DNA of 64,000 nt from Hyphomonadaceae bacterium JAD_PAG50586_4 (GTDB lineage Bacteria; Pseudomonadota; Alphaproteobacteria; Caulobacterales; Aquidulcibacteraceae). A program made the translations under genes and the position numbers. The DNA lies in NCBI GenBank assembly GCA_023242925.1, contig CP096134.1:744001-808000 (forward strand), given 5' to 3'. Positions 43,667 to 52,119 of the stretch are shown piece after piece (position 1 is the stretch's first letter; each line of letters opens with the position of its first letter). Below the pieces are notes generated by a model, which ran no database searches, was not told the DNA's origin, and saw only the letters and a program-made list of their open reading frames with translations.

Positions 43667-44917
43667 ATGACAGATGACGCGCCCCATTCTCCTTCAACGA
43701 TAACGCGCCGCAGCGCAGGCCTTGGCCTGCTCGGCGTCGCCGCCGCATGTTCGCAACCCGCGTCAGCGCAGATCGCACGCACCAATCCGCTCGCGCTGCG
43801 GCGCGGCATCGGTGTGCATCACATGCTGAACTGGGCGGAGTTTGATCGCGACGGCTACCGATGGCCGCCGTTCACCCGCGCCGATTACCAAAGCACAGAC
43901 GAAGAGATGGCGAACCTTCTCAACGTGGGCTTCGATTTTGTGCGGCTGACGGTTGGGCCTGACATCTTCATGGCGAGCGAAGGCGCGCGTTCGGCTGATT
44001 TGGCGCGGATTTTACGCGATCGCGTTACGCGATTTCGCGCGGCGGGCCTGAACGTCATCGTCGATCTGCATCCGACATCGCGCAATCCGGCCTATGCGCC
44101 CGCGCGGCTGTGGGAAGGCGCCGGCGCTTTGGTGTTCCGGCGCTACGTCGAGATCGTGGGTGAGGTGGCGGGCGTCATCGCTGACATGGACGGCGTCGCA
44201 TTCGAGCTGATGAACGAGCCGCAGGCTTATGGGTTGGGTGCTGCGCATCGCTGGCAGGAGATGAGCCAGCGCTTGGTCAACAGCGCGCGCGCGCAAGCGC
44301 CGACTTTGCCGCTCATCGTGTCCGGCGGCTTTGGCGGTGGACATGAAGGGCTGGTGATGTCGCGGCCGTTCGACGATCCGCGCATCATCTACACGTTTCA
44401 CTATTATAGTCCGCTTACCTTTACGCATCAGGGCGCGATCGATGATGCGCACTTTATCAGTAAACTGCCCTGGCCAGCGTCCGAGAGTTCGTTGAGCAAC
44501 GAATTGCGCGCGGCGACACAGCGGATCAATGTAGAATTGCCCGCAAATCAGCGCGCGCGCGCAATCGAGACGGCACGCAACGAATTGCGCGAGTATTTCG
44601 AAAACGATCGCGGTGAAGCGAGGATCACGCAGTCGTTCGGCGAGGTATCGCGCTGGGCCGACCAGCACGGCATTCCACGCGGCGCCATTCTGCTCGGCGA
44701 GTTCGGCGTAGTGCGCTTCCATCGCCAATACCAAGGCGCCCAGGAGCGCCATCGCACACGCTGGCTGCGGGCCGTGCGCACCGAGGCGGAGCGTTTGGGC
44801 TTTGGCTGGTCGGTGTGGGCCTATCGCGGCGACGGCGGAATGGCGCTGGTGGACGAGGAGAGCGTGCTGGCGTTCGATCAGCCGTCGCTGCGCGCGTTGG
44901 GGCTCAACGTCGGTTAG
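43667..44917 (+). CDS. Glycoside hydrolase family 5, secreted
   Basis: A 416-residue endoglycanase-like enzyme. The N-terminus has a twin-arginine-like signal (ITRRSAGLGLLGVAAACS) that also contains a possible lipobox. The TIM-barrel core shows RRGIGVHHMLNW, LNVIVDLHP, the acid/base Glu in VAFELMNEPQ and the nucleophile Glu in ILLGEFGVV, as in GH5. It may trim or clear the exopolysaccharide in the periplasm, as hydrolases in many EPS clusters do. It is 22 bases after algD, so co-transcribed. The 3' end overlaps the convergent heparinase-like gene by 4 bases. Confidence 0.85.
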   Translation: MTDDAPHSPSTITRRSAGLGLLGVAAACSQPASAQIARTNPLALRRGIGVHHMLNWAEFDRDGYRWPPFTRADYQSTDEEMANLLNVGFDFVRLTVGPDIFMASEGARSADLARILRDRVTRFRAAGLNVIVDLHPTSRNPAYAPARLWEGAGALVFRRYVEIVGEVAGVIADMDGVAFELMNEPQAYGLGAAHRWQEMSQRLVNSARAQAPTLPLIVSGGFGGGHEGLVMSRPFDDPRIIYTFHYYSPLTFTHQGAIDDAHFISKLPWPASESSLSNELRAATQRINVELPANQRARAIETARNELREYFENDRGEARITQSFGEVSRWADQHGIPRGAILLGEFGVVRFHRQYQGAQERHRTRWLRAVRTEAERLGFGWSVWAYRGDGGMALVDEESVLAFDQPSLRALGLNVG

Positions 44918-46848
44918 AGAATTTCAATCGTTGTCGTGAGCACGGCGCGTGCGTCCGCGGTTTCACCGCTGGCGACGAGGCGTTGCGCGGCAGCGAGTTT
45001 GCCAAAGCCGGGCGAGACTTCGACCGTTACAAGCTCTGCTCTGCAGGGCTGATCGAACTGCATGCTAACACGCACGCGCGCGCCGCTAGGCGCTGTCACA
45101 AGCGCCGCGTCCGCGTAGAACTCGACGTTCGCATCCTGATGAAACGTGTAGCCGGCGGACCAGCTCGTCGGCGCGGCGAGTGTGCCTTCCAGGCTATCGA
45201 CGACAATGAGGCGCGCGCCGTCGACCTGCACGCTGCGCACATGCTTTACGCCGTGCGAGGCGAAATAGCCATCATGCTCGGCGCTGAAATTGGGGGCCGG
45301 CGTTCGGAGCTGCGTCTTCGCGTGTTGCGACCAATTGAATGGGCCGGCGATGCGGCTTTGGTTTTGGCCGTCGAGGCAAAGCGTGTTGTGCGCGAGCGTG
45401 CCGCGGAAGCGATCGCGGGCGTCATTGTGCGTGTGATAGAGAAAGGTGCCAGCGTCGATGATGATCGGTTCATCGCCAATGTGCAGCCAAACCGCGAGCG
45501 CGTCGGCATGACCGTGAGCGGCGATGGAGAGGAAGCCCAGTGGTGCGTGGTCGATCGCGAACATGGCGTCGCCATGCGCGGTGGGGATGCGCCAGACGCT
45601 GTAACCGCCGTCTGCAAACGTGCGCTGGCCCTTTGGGGCGATGGCGGCGGGCGCGGCTGACGACGTGAACGCGACAAACAAAGTCGGCGCTTGCGGCGGT
45701 GGCGCGCTTTCGCCGTCGTTCAGCCAACGTGAGATCGTGGCACAAATTGCCGCCGGATAGGGATAGTCGCACCTCGGCCCGAGTGCCACGACGCGGCCTT
45801 CGTCGTCGTCGCAGATTGCCGGCGTGCGGCCGGCATCGTCCATCATCCAACGCAGGTGGCGCGCAGCGTCGCGTAAGCACGCCTTGTAGGTTGCAGAATG
45901 CGCCTCGCCGCTCGCTTCGGCGCACATCGCCGCGAGAGCGAGCCACTCGAGCGAGTAGGCAGCGTATGTCGGGGATTGCTCAGCGCCGACGCCGTCGGCG
46001 TGGAATTGTTTGAGCACTTCGCTTTCGAGCTCGTGCGCTTCATGCGCGCGGCGCGTAGCGCCCGGCAGTTCCGGCGCGCAGGTGTACGCGACACAAAGCG
46101 CGGCGAGTTCGGCGATGCGGTGATTGTTCGCTGACGAAAAGAGCGACGGATAGCGCGCCAGCATCCACACGTGCGCGGCCAAGAATTGGCGCAGACGCGG
46201 TGCGAAACTCGGCGGCGCGAGATCGGCGATCAACGTGTTGGCGAAGAGGCCGACGATCACGCGCGTCGCGAACTCGATGCCGTTCGTCCAGTTCACGCCG
46301 TCATAGGGCGGGTTGAACTCCATCCAGCCGTCAATGACGTCGGCGATGTCGGCCGCGAGGGCGCGATCCTGATCGCGGTGCGCAGCCACAGCGAGCGGCA
46401 TTAGGAATTGGAGGCGGTTGATTTCCCAGACGAATTTAACATCGCCAAAGCCCTCCGCATGGCGATAGGCGCTCTTCGAGGCGCGCTCGCCACGGCCTGG
46501 CCAATGTTTGCCGGAGGCTGGATCGAGCGACCACAAATCGGTACGCCACCATTCACGCTGCGCAGGCTTCGGCCATTGCGCTGAGAGGAACCCGATGTCG
46601 CCGTTCAACGTGTTGCGCGCGTCGCGCTCGATGATCTCGGTGAGGTTCTTCGCGCAATCTTCAACGCGCAAACCAGGCAGCGGCGCGATGGCGCCCTCGA
46701 ACTTGAAGCGATCCCAGCTCCAATTGGTGCGACTGTCGGCGAATTGCTTGCCGCGCTCGATGAAGCGATGTGCGACTTCCGGCGGCGACATGCTGGCGAG
46801 GCGGCGCACATACCATGCGAGGCGGCTGCCCTTGGATGAGGTGCTCAC
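44914..46848 (-). CDS. Heparinase II/III family protein (polysaccharide lyase-like)
   Basis: About 644 residues: an alpha/alpha-toroid domain at the N-terminal side (SWDRFKFEGAIAPLPG; WEINRLQFLMPLAVAAHRDQ) and a C-terminal beta-sandwich with SIAAHGHADALAVWLHIG and then IIDAGTFLYHTHNDARDRFR, the heparinase II/III catalytic region. It likely cleaves a uronate-containing glycan, consistent with algD in the same locus. No clear signal peptide. The GTG at 46848 overlaps the CapK-like gene stop (GTGA); an in-frame ATG at 46863 is the alternative. It forms an operon with that upstream gene. Confidence 0.83.
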   Translation of the reverse strand: MSTSSKGSRLAWYVRRLASMSPPEVAHRFIERGKQFADSRTNWSWDRFKFEGAIAPLPGLRVEDCAKNLTEIIERDARNTLNGDIGFLSAQWPKPAQREWWRTDLWSLDPASGKHWPGRGERASKSAYRHAEGFGDVKFVWEINRLQFLMPLAVAAHRDQDRALAADIADVIDGWMEFNPPYDGVNWTNGIEFATRVIVGLFANTLIADLAPPSFAPRLRQFLAAHVWMLARYPSLFSSANNHRIAELAALCVAYTCAPELPGATRRAHEAHELESEVLKQFHADGVGAEQSPTYAAYSLEWLALAAMCAEASGEAHSATYKACLRDAARHLRWMMDDAGRTPAICDDDEGRVVALGPRCDYPYPAAICATISRWLNDGESAPPPQAPTLFVAFTSSAAPAAIAPKGQRTFADGGYSVWRIPTAHGDAMFAIDHAPLGFLSIAAHGHADALAVWLHIGDEPIIIDAGTFLYHTHNDARDRFRGTLAHNTLCLDGQNQSRIAGPFNWSQHAKTQLRTPAPNFSAEHDGYFASHGVKHVRSVQVDGARLIVVDSLEGTLAAPTSWSAGYTFHQDANVEFYADAALVTAPSGARVRVSMQFDQPCRAELVTVEVSPGFGKLAAAQRLVASGETADARAVLTTTIEIL

Positions 46849-48089
46849 GCGGCCGGCTTCCACTCGTGAATGATGAAGGGCTGCTTTCCTGCCGCACTTT
46901 TGCGGAACGCGTCAACGAACTCGATTTCGATATCCACGATCGGCCCAATTTTAGTGCGGGCGGTGGCGAGGATCTGTGCGGCGAGCGCATCGGAGCAATC
47001 CTGTTCGGAGCGCACGAGGATGCGTATTTTGCCGGGGCCAGTTTGCACGATCTGCAGCCCTTCGATCTGATCGAACGGGCGCGGAATGTGATTCAAGCCG
47101 AGGAACACTTCGCCGCCAGGCCCATACACAACATCGCTTGCGCGGCCGCTTACGCCCGCGAATGAAGCTTTGCCCTGTGCGATCGCCTCGAGATCGTCGC
47201 TTTCGCCGAGCACGATTTGATCGCCGCTGCGATAGCGCAGCAGGAATTGCGCGCGGTTGTGATAATTCGAGCCGACGATCTCGACGGCGCCGGCGGCATC
47301 GCGCTGGAGTTCGACTTTGCCGTAACCGGCGTGAAAGAAATATTGGCCGGGTTCGACGGAATAGGCGAAGGCGACGCGTTCGGCTTGGCCGTAATAATCG
47401 ATCACCTGCGCGCCGAACACGTCCGCGAGTTTTGCGCGCGACTGTGGCGGCAATTCTTCGGATGAGGTTAGCACCAGCTTGAAGCGCAGCGGGCGTTTTG
47501 CGCGGGCCGAAAGCGTTGCAAGCGCGACCGCCATTGACGGATAGGCGTAAAGCACGTCCGGTGCGAACGCTTCGAGCATGTCGGCGTAGGCGGGGAACGT
47601 CTCGTCATCCAAATGGTGCGCGGAGAGGGTGGCGATGCGGCGATCGGCGCTGATCTTCCAGAACGGCGGTGCGCGATCTTCTGGCGGCTTGATCGTATCG
47701 GCGCGGAGCACCGCGACTTTTGCCGTGGCGAAGTTCAAGCCTGCTTTGGCGACAAGCCAATCGATCACCGCCTGCTCGAACATCACCAGCGAAACCGAGC
47801 GTGCGACTTCGAGTGACGCGCCCGAGGTGCCGGAGGTTCGGCCGGTCGACACCGGGAGCAAGTTCTTTGCGCGATAGTGCGAAGGATTGGCGCGGACTTC
47901 GGCTTTCGTGAGCAGTGGCGCAGCCGAAAGCGTAGCGAGCCCGGCGTAAGCTCGCGCGCCGCGCGCGGCGGCGATGAGGGCTGCTTCGAGTTTGCGATCT
48001 TCGTCGCCGCGTGCGCTGGCGCTTAGAGTTTCGTAGCGACGCAGGAAAGCGCGCGCGACGGGGTAATAAGGCGGCGCGCGGCGGGCCAA
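46845..48089 (-). CDS. CapK/phenylacetate-CoA ligase-like adenylate-forming protein
   Basis: A 414-residue member of the ANL superfamily as found in capsule and EPS clusters (CapK-like). The nucleotide-binding loop is VSTGRTSGTSGASLEVARS, and the second motif VLTSSEELPPQSRAKLADVF then VIDYYGQAERVAFAY. These proteins probably activate a carboxylate or help attach an acyl or amino-acyl group to the polysaccharide; the real reaction of CapK proteins is not well defined. The apparent start is TTG at 48089, so an alternative upstream start may exist. It is translationally coupled to the heparinase-like gene. Confidence 0.8.
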   Translation of the reverse strand: MARRAPPYYPVARAFLRRYETLSASARGDEDRKLEAALIAAARGARAYAGLATLSAAPLLTKAEVRANPSHYRAKNLLPVSTGRTSGTSGASLEVARSVSLVMFEQAVIDWLVAKAGLNFATAKVAVLRADTIKPPEDRAPPFWKISADRRIATLSAHHLDDETFPAYADMLEAFAPDVLYAYPSMAVALATLSARAKRPLRFKLVLTSSEELPPQSRAKLADVFGAQVIDYYGQAERVAFAYSVEPGQYFFHAGYGKVELQRDAAGAVEIVGSNYHNRAQFLLRYRSGDQIVLGESDDLEAIAQGKASFAGVSGRASDVVYGPGGEVFLGLNHIPRPFDQIEGLQIVQTGPGKIRILVRSEQDCSDALAAQILATARTKIGPIVDIEIEFVDAFRKSAAGKQPFIIHEWKPAA

Positions 48090-48131
48090 TTGTTGGATCG
48101 GTGAGATCTTTTGATTAGCCCAAGCATTATC

Positions 48132-48947
48132 TCACTCGTATGGCCGGGTGTAGGGCGAGATTCCAGCTTCGTGTGCGATGCGCAGGCGCTCGCTCGATTG
48201 CCATTGTTGGATCAACAGCACTTGGTACACAGCGTCGGCCGGCAGGTAGTCCACGCAGGCGCGCAACGCTTCTGGTGTGACGGGCACACGTGTGAGCGCG
48301 AGCAGGCGTGGATCATCAGCGCCGCCGACAAGGCCGAGTTGGTGGCCCATTTGCAACCGTGCGCAATAGGTGGCGAGCGGCGCCATTTCGACGGCGCGCC
48401 AGGAATAGGCCAAGCAATCATCGGCGGCGCAGAGGCCATTGGGCTCGCCAGTGAGATCGTACGCGGCGAGGCGGGCCCAGGGCGCTGGCTGGATGGGCGC
48501 GCGCGAGAGCGTGCGTTCGGCGTTCAGGATGGCGCGGTTGCGGAAGTCGGTGTTGTCCGGCATTTGCGCGGCGAGCGCGGCGTAGCTCCAGGACACGGCT
48601 TCTTGCGCGCCGGCGTGCCAGGCGGCGGGCTGCGCCCAATTGCTCTCGATCGTGTTTGCGGCAAGCAGCAGCGCGGAGGTGCGGGCAGGGCCTTCGTCCT
48701 GCGTGAGGGCGCGGAGTGCTGCGGCGAGTGCCGTATTTGTGGAATGAGCGGCTTCGAACACCATCACGCCGCCGACGGCCATGCCCAATGCTGCAACGCA
48801 GAAGACGGCGCGCAGGATGCGCGCGTAAACGCCCGCGAGCGCCGTGGGAGATTGCACGCGCCGCCGCCGCGGACCCGCTGGGCGCGCGCGCAGGATGTCA
48901 TTTTCGTTAGATGACGCGTGTGCACTGTGTTTTCGCGACGATGTCAT
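48132..48947 (-). CDS. Hypothetical membrane-anchored protein with helical periplasmic domain
   Basis: A 271-residue protein with a basic cytoplasmic tail, one membrane helix (IYARILRAVF-like region at about residues 42-65, FCVAALGMAVGGVMVFEA) and a mostly helical C-terminal domain containing repeated helix pairs that resemble TPR-like units. Two Cys in LCAADDCLAY may form a disulfide. I recognise no family, but its place between the CapK-like gene and the O-antigen-ligase-like gene suggests a role in polysaccharide export or assembly. Divergent from the short ORF at 49043. Confidence 0.6.
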   Translation of the reverse strand: MTSSRKHSAHASSNENDILRARPAGPRRRRVQSPTALAGVYARILRAVFCVAALGMAVGGVMVFEAAHSTNTALAAALRALTQDEGPARTSALLLAANTIESNWAQPAAWHAGAQEAVSWSYAALAAQMPDNTDFRNRAILNAERTLSRAPIQPAPWARLAAYDLTGEPNGLCAADDCLAYSWRAVEMAPLATYCARLQMGHQLGLVGGADDPRLLALTRVPVTPEALRACVDYLPADAVYQVLLIQQWQSSERLRIAHEAGISPYTRPYE

Positions 48948-49042
48948 GGGCGACTCATGGAACTCTCTGCGCGGTAATGAGTTGGAAACTGCGTTTGGAA
49001 CCGTGCTGTTAACGTTTTGCCTGAATTGTAGCGCTCGCTCTG

Positions 49043-49216
49043 ATGCTTATGACGCGCACCCAACGCTCGCCCCTTGAGGCCATTGTACCGCCGCCAGTCG
49101 CGCGCACGCGCGAACCTGCGCGCGGTATGCCTGTGTATGTGTCGGTACTGGCGGCCATTGGGGTCAGTTTGCTCCTTTGGACTGGCATTTTCGGCCTAGT
49201 TTCTCTGATTTTTTGA
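49043..49216 (+). CDS. Small single-pass membrane protein, 57 residues
   Basis: A short ORF starting at ATG 49043 (MLMTRTQRSPLEAIVPPPVA) with a proline/arginine-rich head and a strongly hydrophobic C-terminal helix (VYVSVLAAIGVSLLLWTGIF) ending FGLVSLIF. The membrane-helix pattern is unlikely in a random frame. Its 3' end overlaps the convergent O-antigen-ligase-like gene by 21 bases and it is divergent from the gene at 48132. Function unknown. Confidence 0.5.
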   Translation: MLMTRTQRSPLEAIVPPPVARTREPARGMPVYVSVLAAIGVSLLLWTGIFGLVSLIF

Positions 49217-50569
49217 GCCTTTTCGCTTGGCGGCGCCGTTCGCGAACGCGCCCAGGCAAAACATGATCAACGCCGCGATCGCTGGCGTCTGCAAACCAAA
49301 ATCCACAAAGCCATGAATGAGCGCGAGTGCGGCGGCGGCGAATGACGCGGCAGCCCATTCCGAGCCTGAGCTCTTGTTTGCGGCAGAGACGCCAGCGCGC
49401 GCCATGGTTGGCGCCAGCATCAGTGTCAGCAGCACAAAGCCGATGATCCCGACTTCTTCGAGCGCCTGCACATAGATGTTGTGCGCTGAGCCGACATCGC
49501 CGGCGTCGCGCCAGGTGGCGAGGGTGAGATAATGGGCGTTGAGTTCGTGGAAGGTGTTCAGGCCGTGGCCGAGCAGTGGGCGCTGAAGGAAGATCTGCCA
49601 ATGCATGTCGAGCAGGGTGGCGCGGACGCTGGCGTCTTCGCCGACATGCAGCAAACGCGAGAACAGCATCTGGCCGCCAGAGACGATGAGCACGAGCGCC
49701 AAGATCGCGATCGTGAACACGGCGCTGCGTGAAAGCTCGCCCGCGCCGGCCGAACGCCGCCACGGCGCCCAAACCAGCACGCCGAATATGGCAAACGCAG
49801 CAGCTGTCGCCAAAATGCCGGCGCGTGAACCAGTCAGCACGAGGCAAGCGAGCGTGAGCGCCAGCACGATCAGCGTCAGTGGGGCGGTGAGCGGCAAAAG
49901 CAACGGACGCAATTGCGCCGGCTGCGAGAGCACGTAATCGCTGGGCTTGCGCGTGGCGCGCACGAGACGCGCACTGAGCAGCAAGGCGAACACGCCAAAT
50001 GTTGTGGCGGCAGCGTTGGCGCTGCCGAATTGTGCTTCCAAGCGCGCGTCGGCGCCGGTCATCAACCAATAGAGCGAGAGTGCGCCAAACAGCGCCGCGA
50101 AAGCGAGCACGAGCGCTGAAAGCGCGCGGCGATCCTCGCGTGAGTGAATGGTGAGCGCGCCCAGTGCGAAGGCGGCGAGCGGCGCGAAGAGCGCGGCGAC
50201 ACCCTCAATGGTGCGATAGGGCGAGATCGAGATGGCGCCGTGGTCAAAGCCAAACTGGCGCCAGAAGGGATGCCAATAGTCGCGCAGGGGCGCGAAATTT
50301 TCGGTCGCGATCCAAGCCGTGGCGGTCGTGTAGGTGACAAAGCAGATGGCGGCGAGGATCGCCAACCAATGCCGGTTCGCCAGCGCGATCAGCGCCTCAC
50401 CGCGCGCGTTGGCGGCGACCAGGATAAGCGTGGCTGCGAGGAGCGCGGCCAATACGGCGGCATTGGCCGCCGATTGCGCGCCGCCCAAGCACAGGCCAGC
50501 CGTGATGAGCCCCAGCGCCGCCGTGGCGCCGAGCCGACCGATCACGTCCTGGGACGTTCGCGCCGCCAT
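49196..50569 (-). CDS. O-antigen ligase / Wzy-like polysaccharide polymerase
   Basis: A 457-residue membrane protein with about ten helices and the Wzy_C-type periplasmic motif: LLGHGLNTFHELNAHYLTLA then GSAHNIYVQALEEVGIIGFV. The conserved His and acidic residues after GHGLN and in SAHN are the hallmark of O-antigen ligases and polymerases. It should polymerise repeat units or ligate chains on the periplasmic side. It is a second candidate polymerase besides the gene at 18872. It is divergent from wza, so a promoter lies in 50570-50728. Confidence 0.85.
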   Translation of the reverse strand: MAARTSQDVIGRLGATAALGLITAGLCLGGAQSAANAAVLAALLAATLILVAANARGEALIALANRHWLAILAAICFVTYTTATAWIATENFAPLRDYWHPFWRQFGFDHGAISISPYRTIEGVAALFAPLAAFALGALTIHSREDRRALSALVLAFAALFGALSLYWLMTGADARLEAQFGSANAAATTFGVFALLLSARLVRATRKPSDYVLSQPAQLRPLLLPLTAPLTLIVLALTLACLVLTGSRAGILATAAAFAIFGVLVWAPWRRSAGAGELSRSAVFTIAILALVLIVSGGQMLFSRLLHVGEDASVRATLLDMHWQIFLQRPLLGHGLNTFHELNAHYLTLATWRDAGDVGSAHNIYVQALEEVGIIGFVLLTLMLAPTMARAGVSAANKSSGSEWAAASFAAAALALIHGFVDFGLQTPAIAALIMFCLGAFANGAAKRKGSKNQRN

Positions 50570-50728
50570 TGCTTACTCCAGACACATCCTTGTTGGGGTG
50601 CATGCAAGCACCTGGCCACGCGTCAGGCGTGGAAAACGGCGCTTGGCTCTCCCGGTGGCGTCGCACTTGCTTGTATAAGCTCCAGCAGCCGGCGGCTTGG
50701 GCCGTATCGGCGCTACGGGAGTGTTGGA

Positions 50729-51292
50729 ATGGCTCTGGATGGCACGCGTCGCCTTTTCTTGCTTGGCCTGCTTGCGGGCGGCGCCAGCGCGTGCGCTTCG
50801 ACGATCCCGACCGGGGATTCTGGAGTCGAGGTCAGCGAATATCGCCTGGGCTCTGGAGATCAGCTCCGCATCACCGTGTTCGGCGAGGCCGAACTCACCG
50901 GGCAATATCTGATTAACCCTCAAGGCGAGATCGCCTTCCCGCTGGTCGGCAACATCCAGGCGCGGGACAAGACGATCGCTGAGCTGACCACCGCCATTCG
51001 TACAGCGCTCGAGCAGGGCTTCGTGCGCCAACCCAACGTGGCGGTCGAAGTCTTGACCTACCGGCCATTTTTTATCCTGGGAGAAGTACGGACCCCGGGC
51101 ACTTACGCCTATTCGGCGAATTTGACCGTCTATAACGCCGTCGCGACCGCCCAAGGCTTCACGTATCGCGCCGATCGCGGCCGCGTTTACATCAAGCATG
51201 CTTGGGAAGATCAAGAGCGCGTCTACCCGTTGACGACGACGACGCCGGTGCAGCCAGGTGACACTGTCCGCATTGGCGAGCGTTTGTTCTGA
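50729..51292 (+). CDS. Polysaccharide export lipoprotein, Wza-like
   Basis: A 187-residue outer-membrane export protein. The lipoprotein signal is FLLGLLAGGASAC, followed by the Poly_export domain (YRLGSGDQLRITVFGEAEL, INPQGEIAFPLVGNI) and a SLBB domain (FFILGEVRTPGTYAYSAN). It forms the outer-membrane channel for polymer secretion together with the Wzc-like protein at 52120. The ATG at 50729 is chosen because the signal peptide starts there; the longer ORF upstream is antisense to the ligase gene. A GGAG ribosome site precedes the ATG. It is shorter than E. coli Wza, as is usual in alphaproteobacterial systems. Confidence 0.92.
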   Translation: MALDGTRRLFLLGLLAGGASACASTIPTGDSGVEVSEYRLGSGDQLRITVFGEAELTGQYLINPQGEIAFPLVGNIQARDKTIAELTTAIRTALEQGFVRQPNVAVEVLTYRPFFILGEVRTPGTYAYSANLTVYNAVATAQGFTYRADRGRVYIKHAWEDQERVYPLTTTTPVQPGDTVRIGERLF

Positions 51293-51362
51293 TTTTCAGG
51301 CGAATTGTCTTGAGCGCTCCCCCTCCCGTCTTAAGGATTTGGCAACCAATAAGGTGGGTGTC

Positions 51363-51863
51363 ATGCGCAGAACTGCGTTTGTGGGGGTCCTCGCGACCGG
51401 CATTTTGGCTTCGGCGTGGTTTGCGGTGCAGCCTCTGGCTGATCCGTACCATCCCGCATCCGCGGAAGTGGCCAATCCCAATGTGGCGCAGCCTGATGTG
51501 CCGGGCCTGACCGAGATCGGCTCCACCGTAGAGGTGGCGATGGCCAATCCGTCCTCCAGCGAACTCGCCGCCGACCTCGAGCACGCGCTGCTGGGCGACG
51601 AATGCCTCAGCGAAGGCGAGGCGTTGGTTAAGATTATTAACGTCACTTCGGGCGCGGACCACGAAACCGCCGCCGCCGCAGTGGAACAAGTTTCGGCGCG
51701 CGCGCATTCGTGCGGCGCGATCGATGTGGCGCTCGGCCGTTCGCGCGGCGTGGCGCAGCAAACCACGCAACCCCAGCCGCAACCGCAAGCGACCGAACCG
51801 GCCTTCTTTGGCACGGGCGCGCCTGTGGGCGGCGGCGGCGGCCCTGGCTATCGCCACGGCTAA
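51363..51863 (+). CDS. Hypothetical secreted protein in the Wza-Wzc operon
   Basis: A 166-residue protein from ATG 51363. It has an N-terminal signal or anchor (RTAFVGVLATGILASAWFAV), a soluble middle with two Cys (GDECLSEGEALVKI and RAHSCGAIDVAL) that may pair, and a low-complexity Gln/Pro and Gly tail (QPQPQPQA; GAPVGGGGGPGYRHG). Family not recognised. Its position 70 bases after wza and before the Wzc-like gene suggests a periplasmic accessory of export. Confidence 0.6.
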   Translation: MRRTAFVGVLATGILASAWFAVQPLADPYHPASAEVANPNVAQPDVPGLTEIGSTVEVAMANPSSSELAADLEHALLGDECLSEGEALVKIINVTSGADHETAAAAVEQVSARAHSCGAIDVALGRSRGVAQQTTQPQPQPQATEPAFFGTGAPVGGGGGPGYRHG

Positions 51864-52119
51864 CCGGCGTTAACCATCGCGGGGCGCGGTGGCGGACGGC
51901 GGTTTCAAAATGGAGGAATGCCCCTAGCCAGTCGCATGTCTGCGGCTGGCGTTCGTGTCCGGGCGAAGGCGGTTTGGGCGGATGGACGCCTGATCGGCAG
52001 TGGAACTCGGCTCGATCCCCTGTCACGCGAGTTTGTGGCCGGGAATTTGCTTTGGAGGATGGGCCGTCAGCCAAAGCAATCGCTGTGAGGGACGTCTCAC
52101 GGCTTTCTGGGTGCATAGA

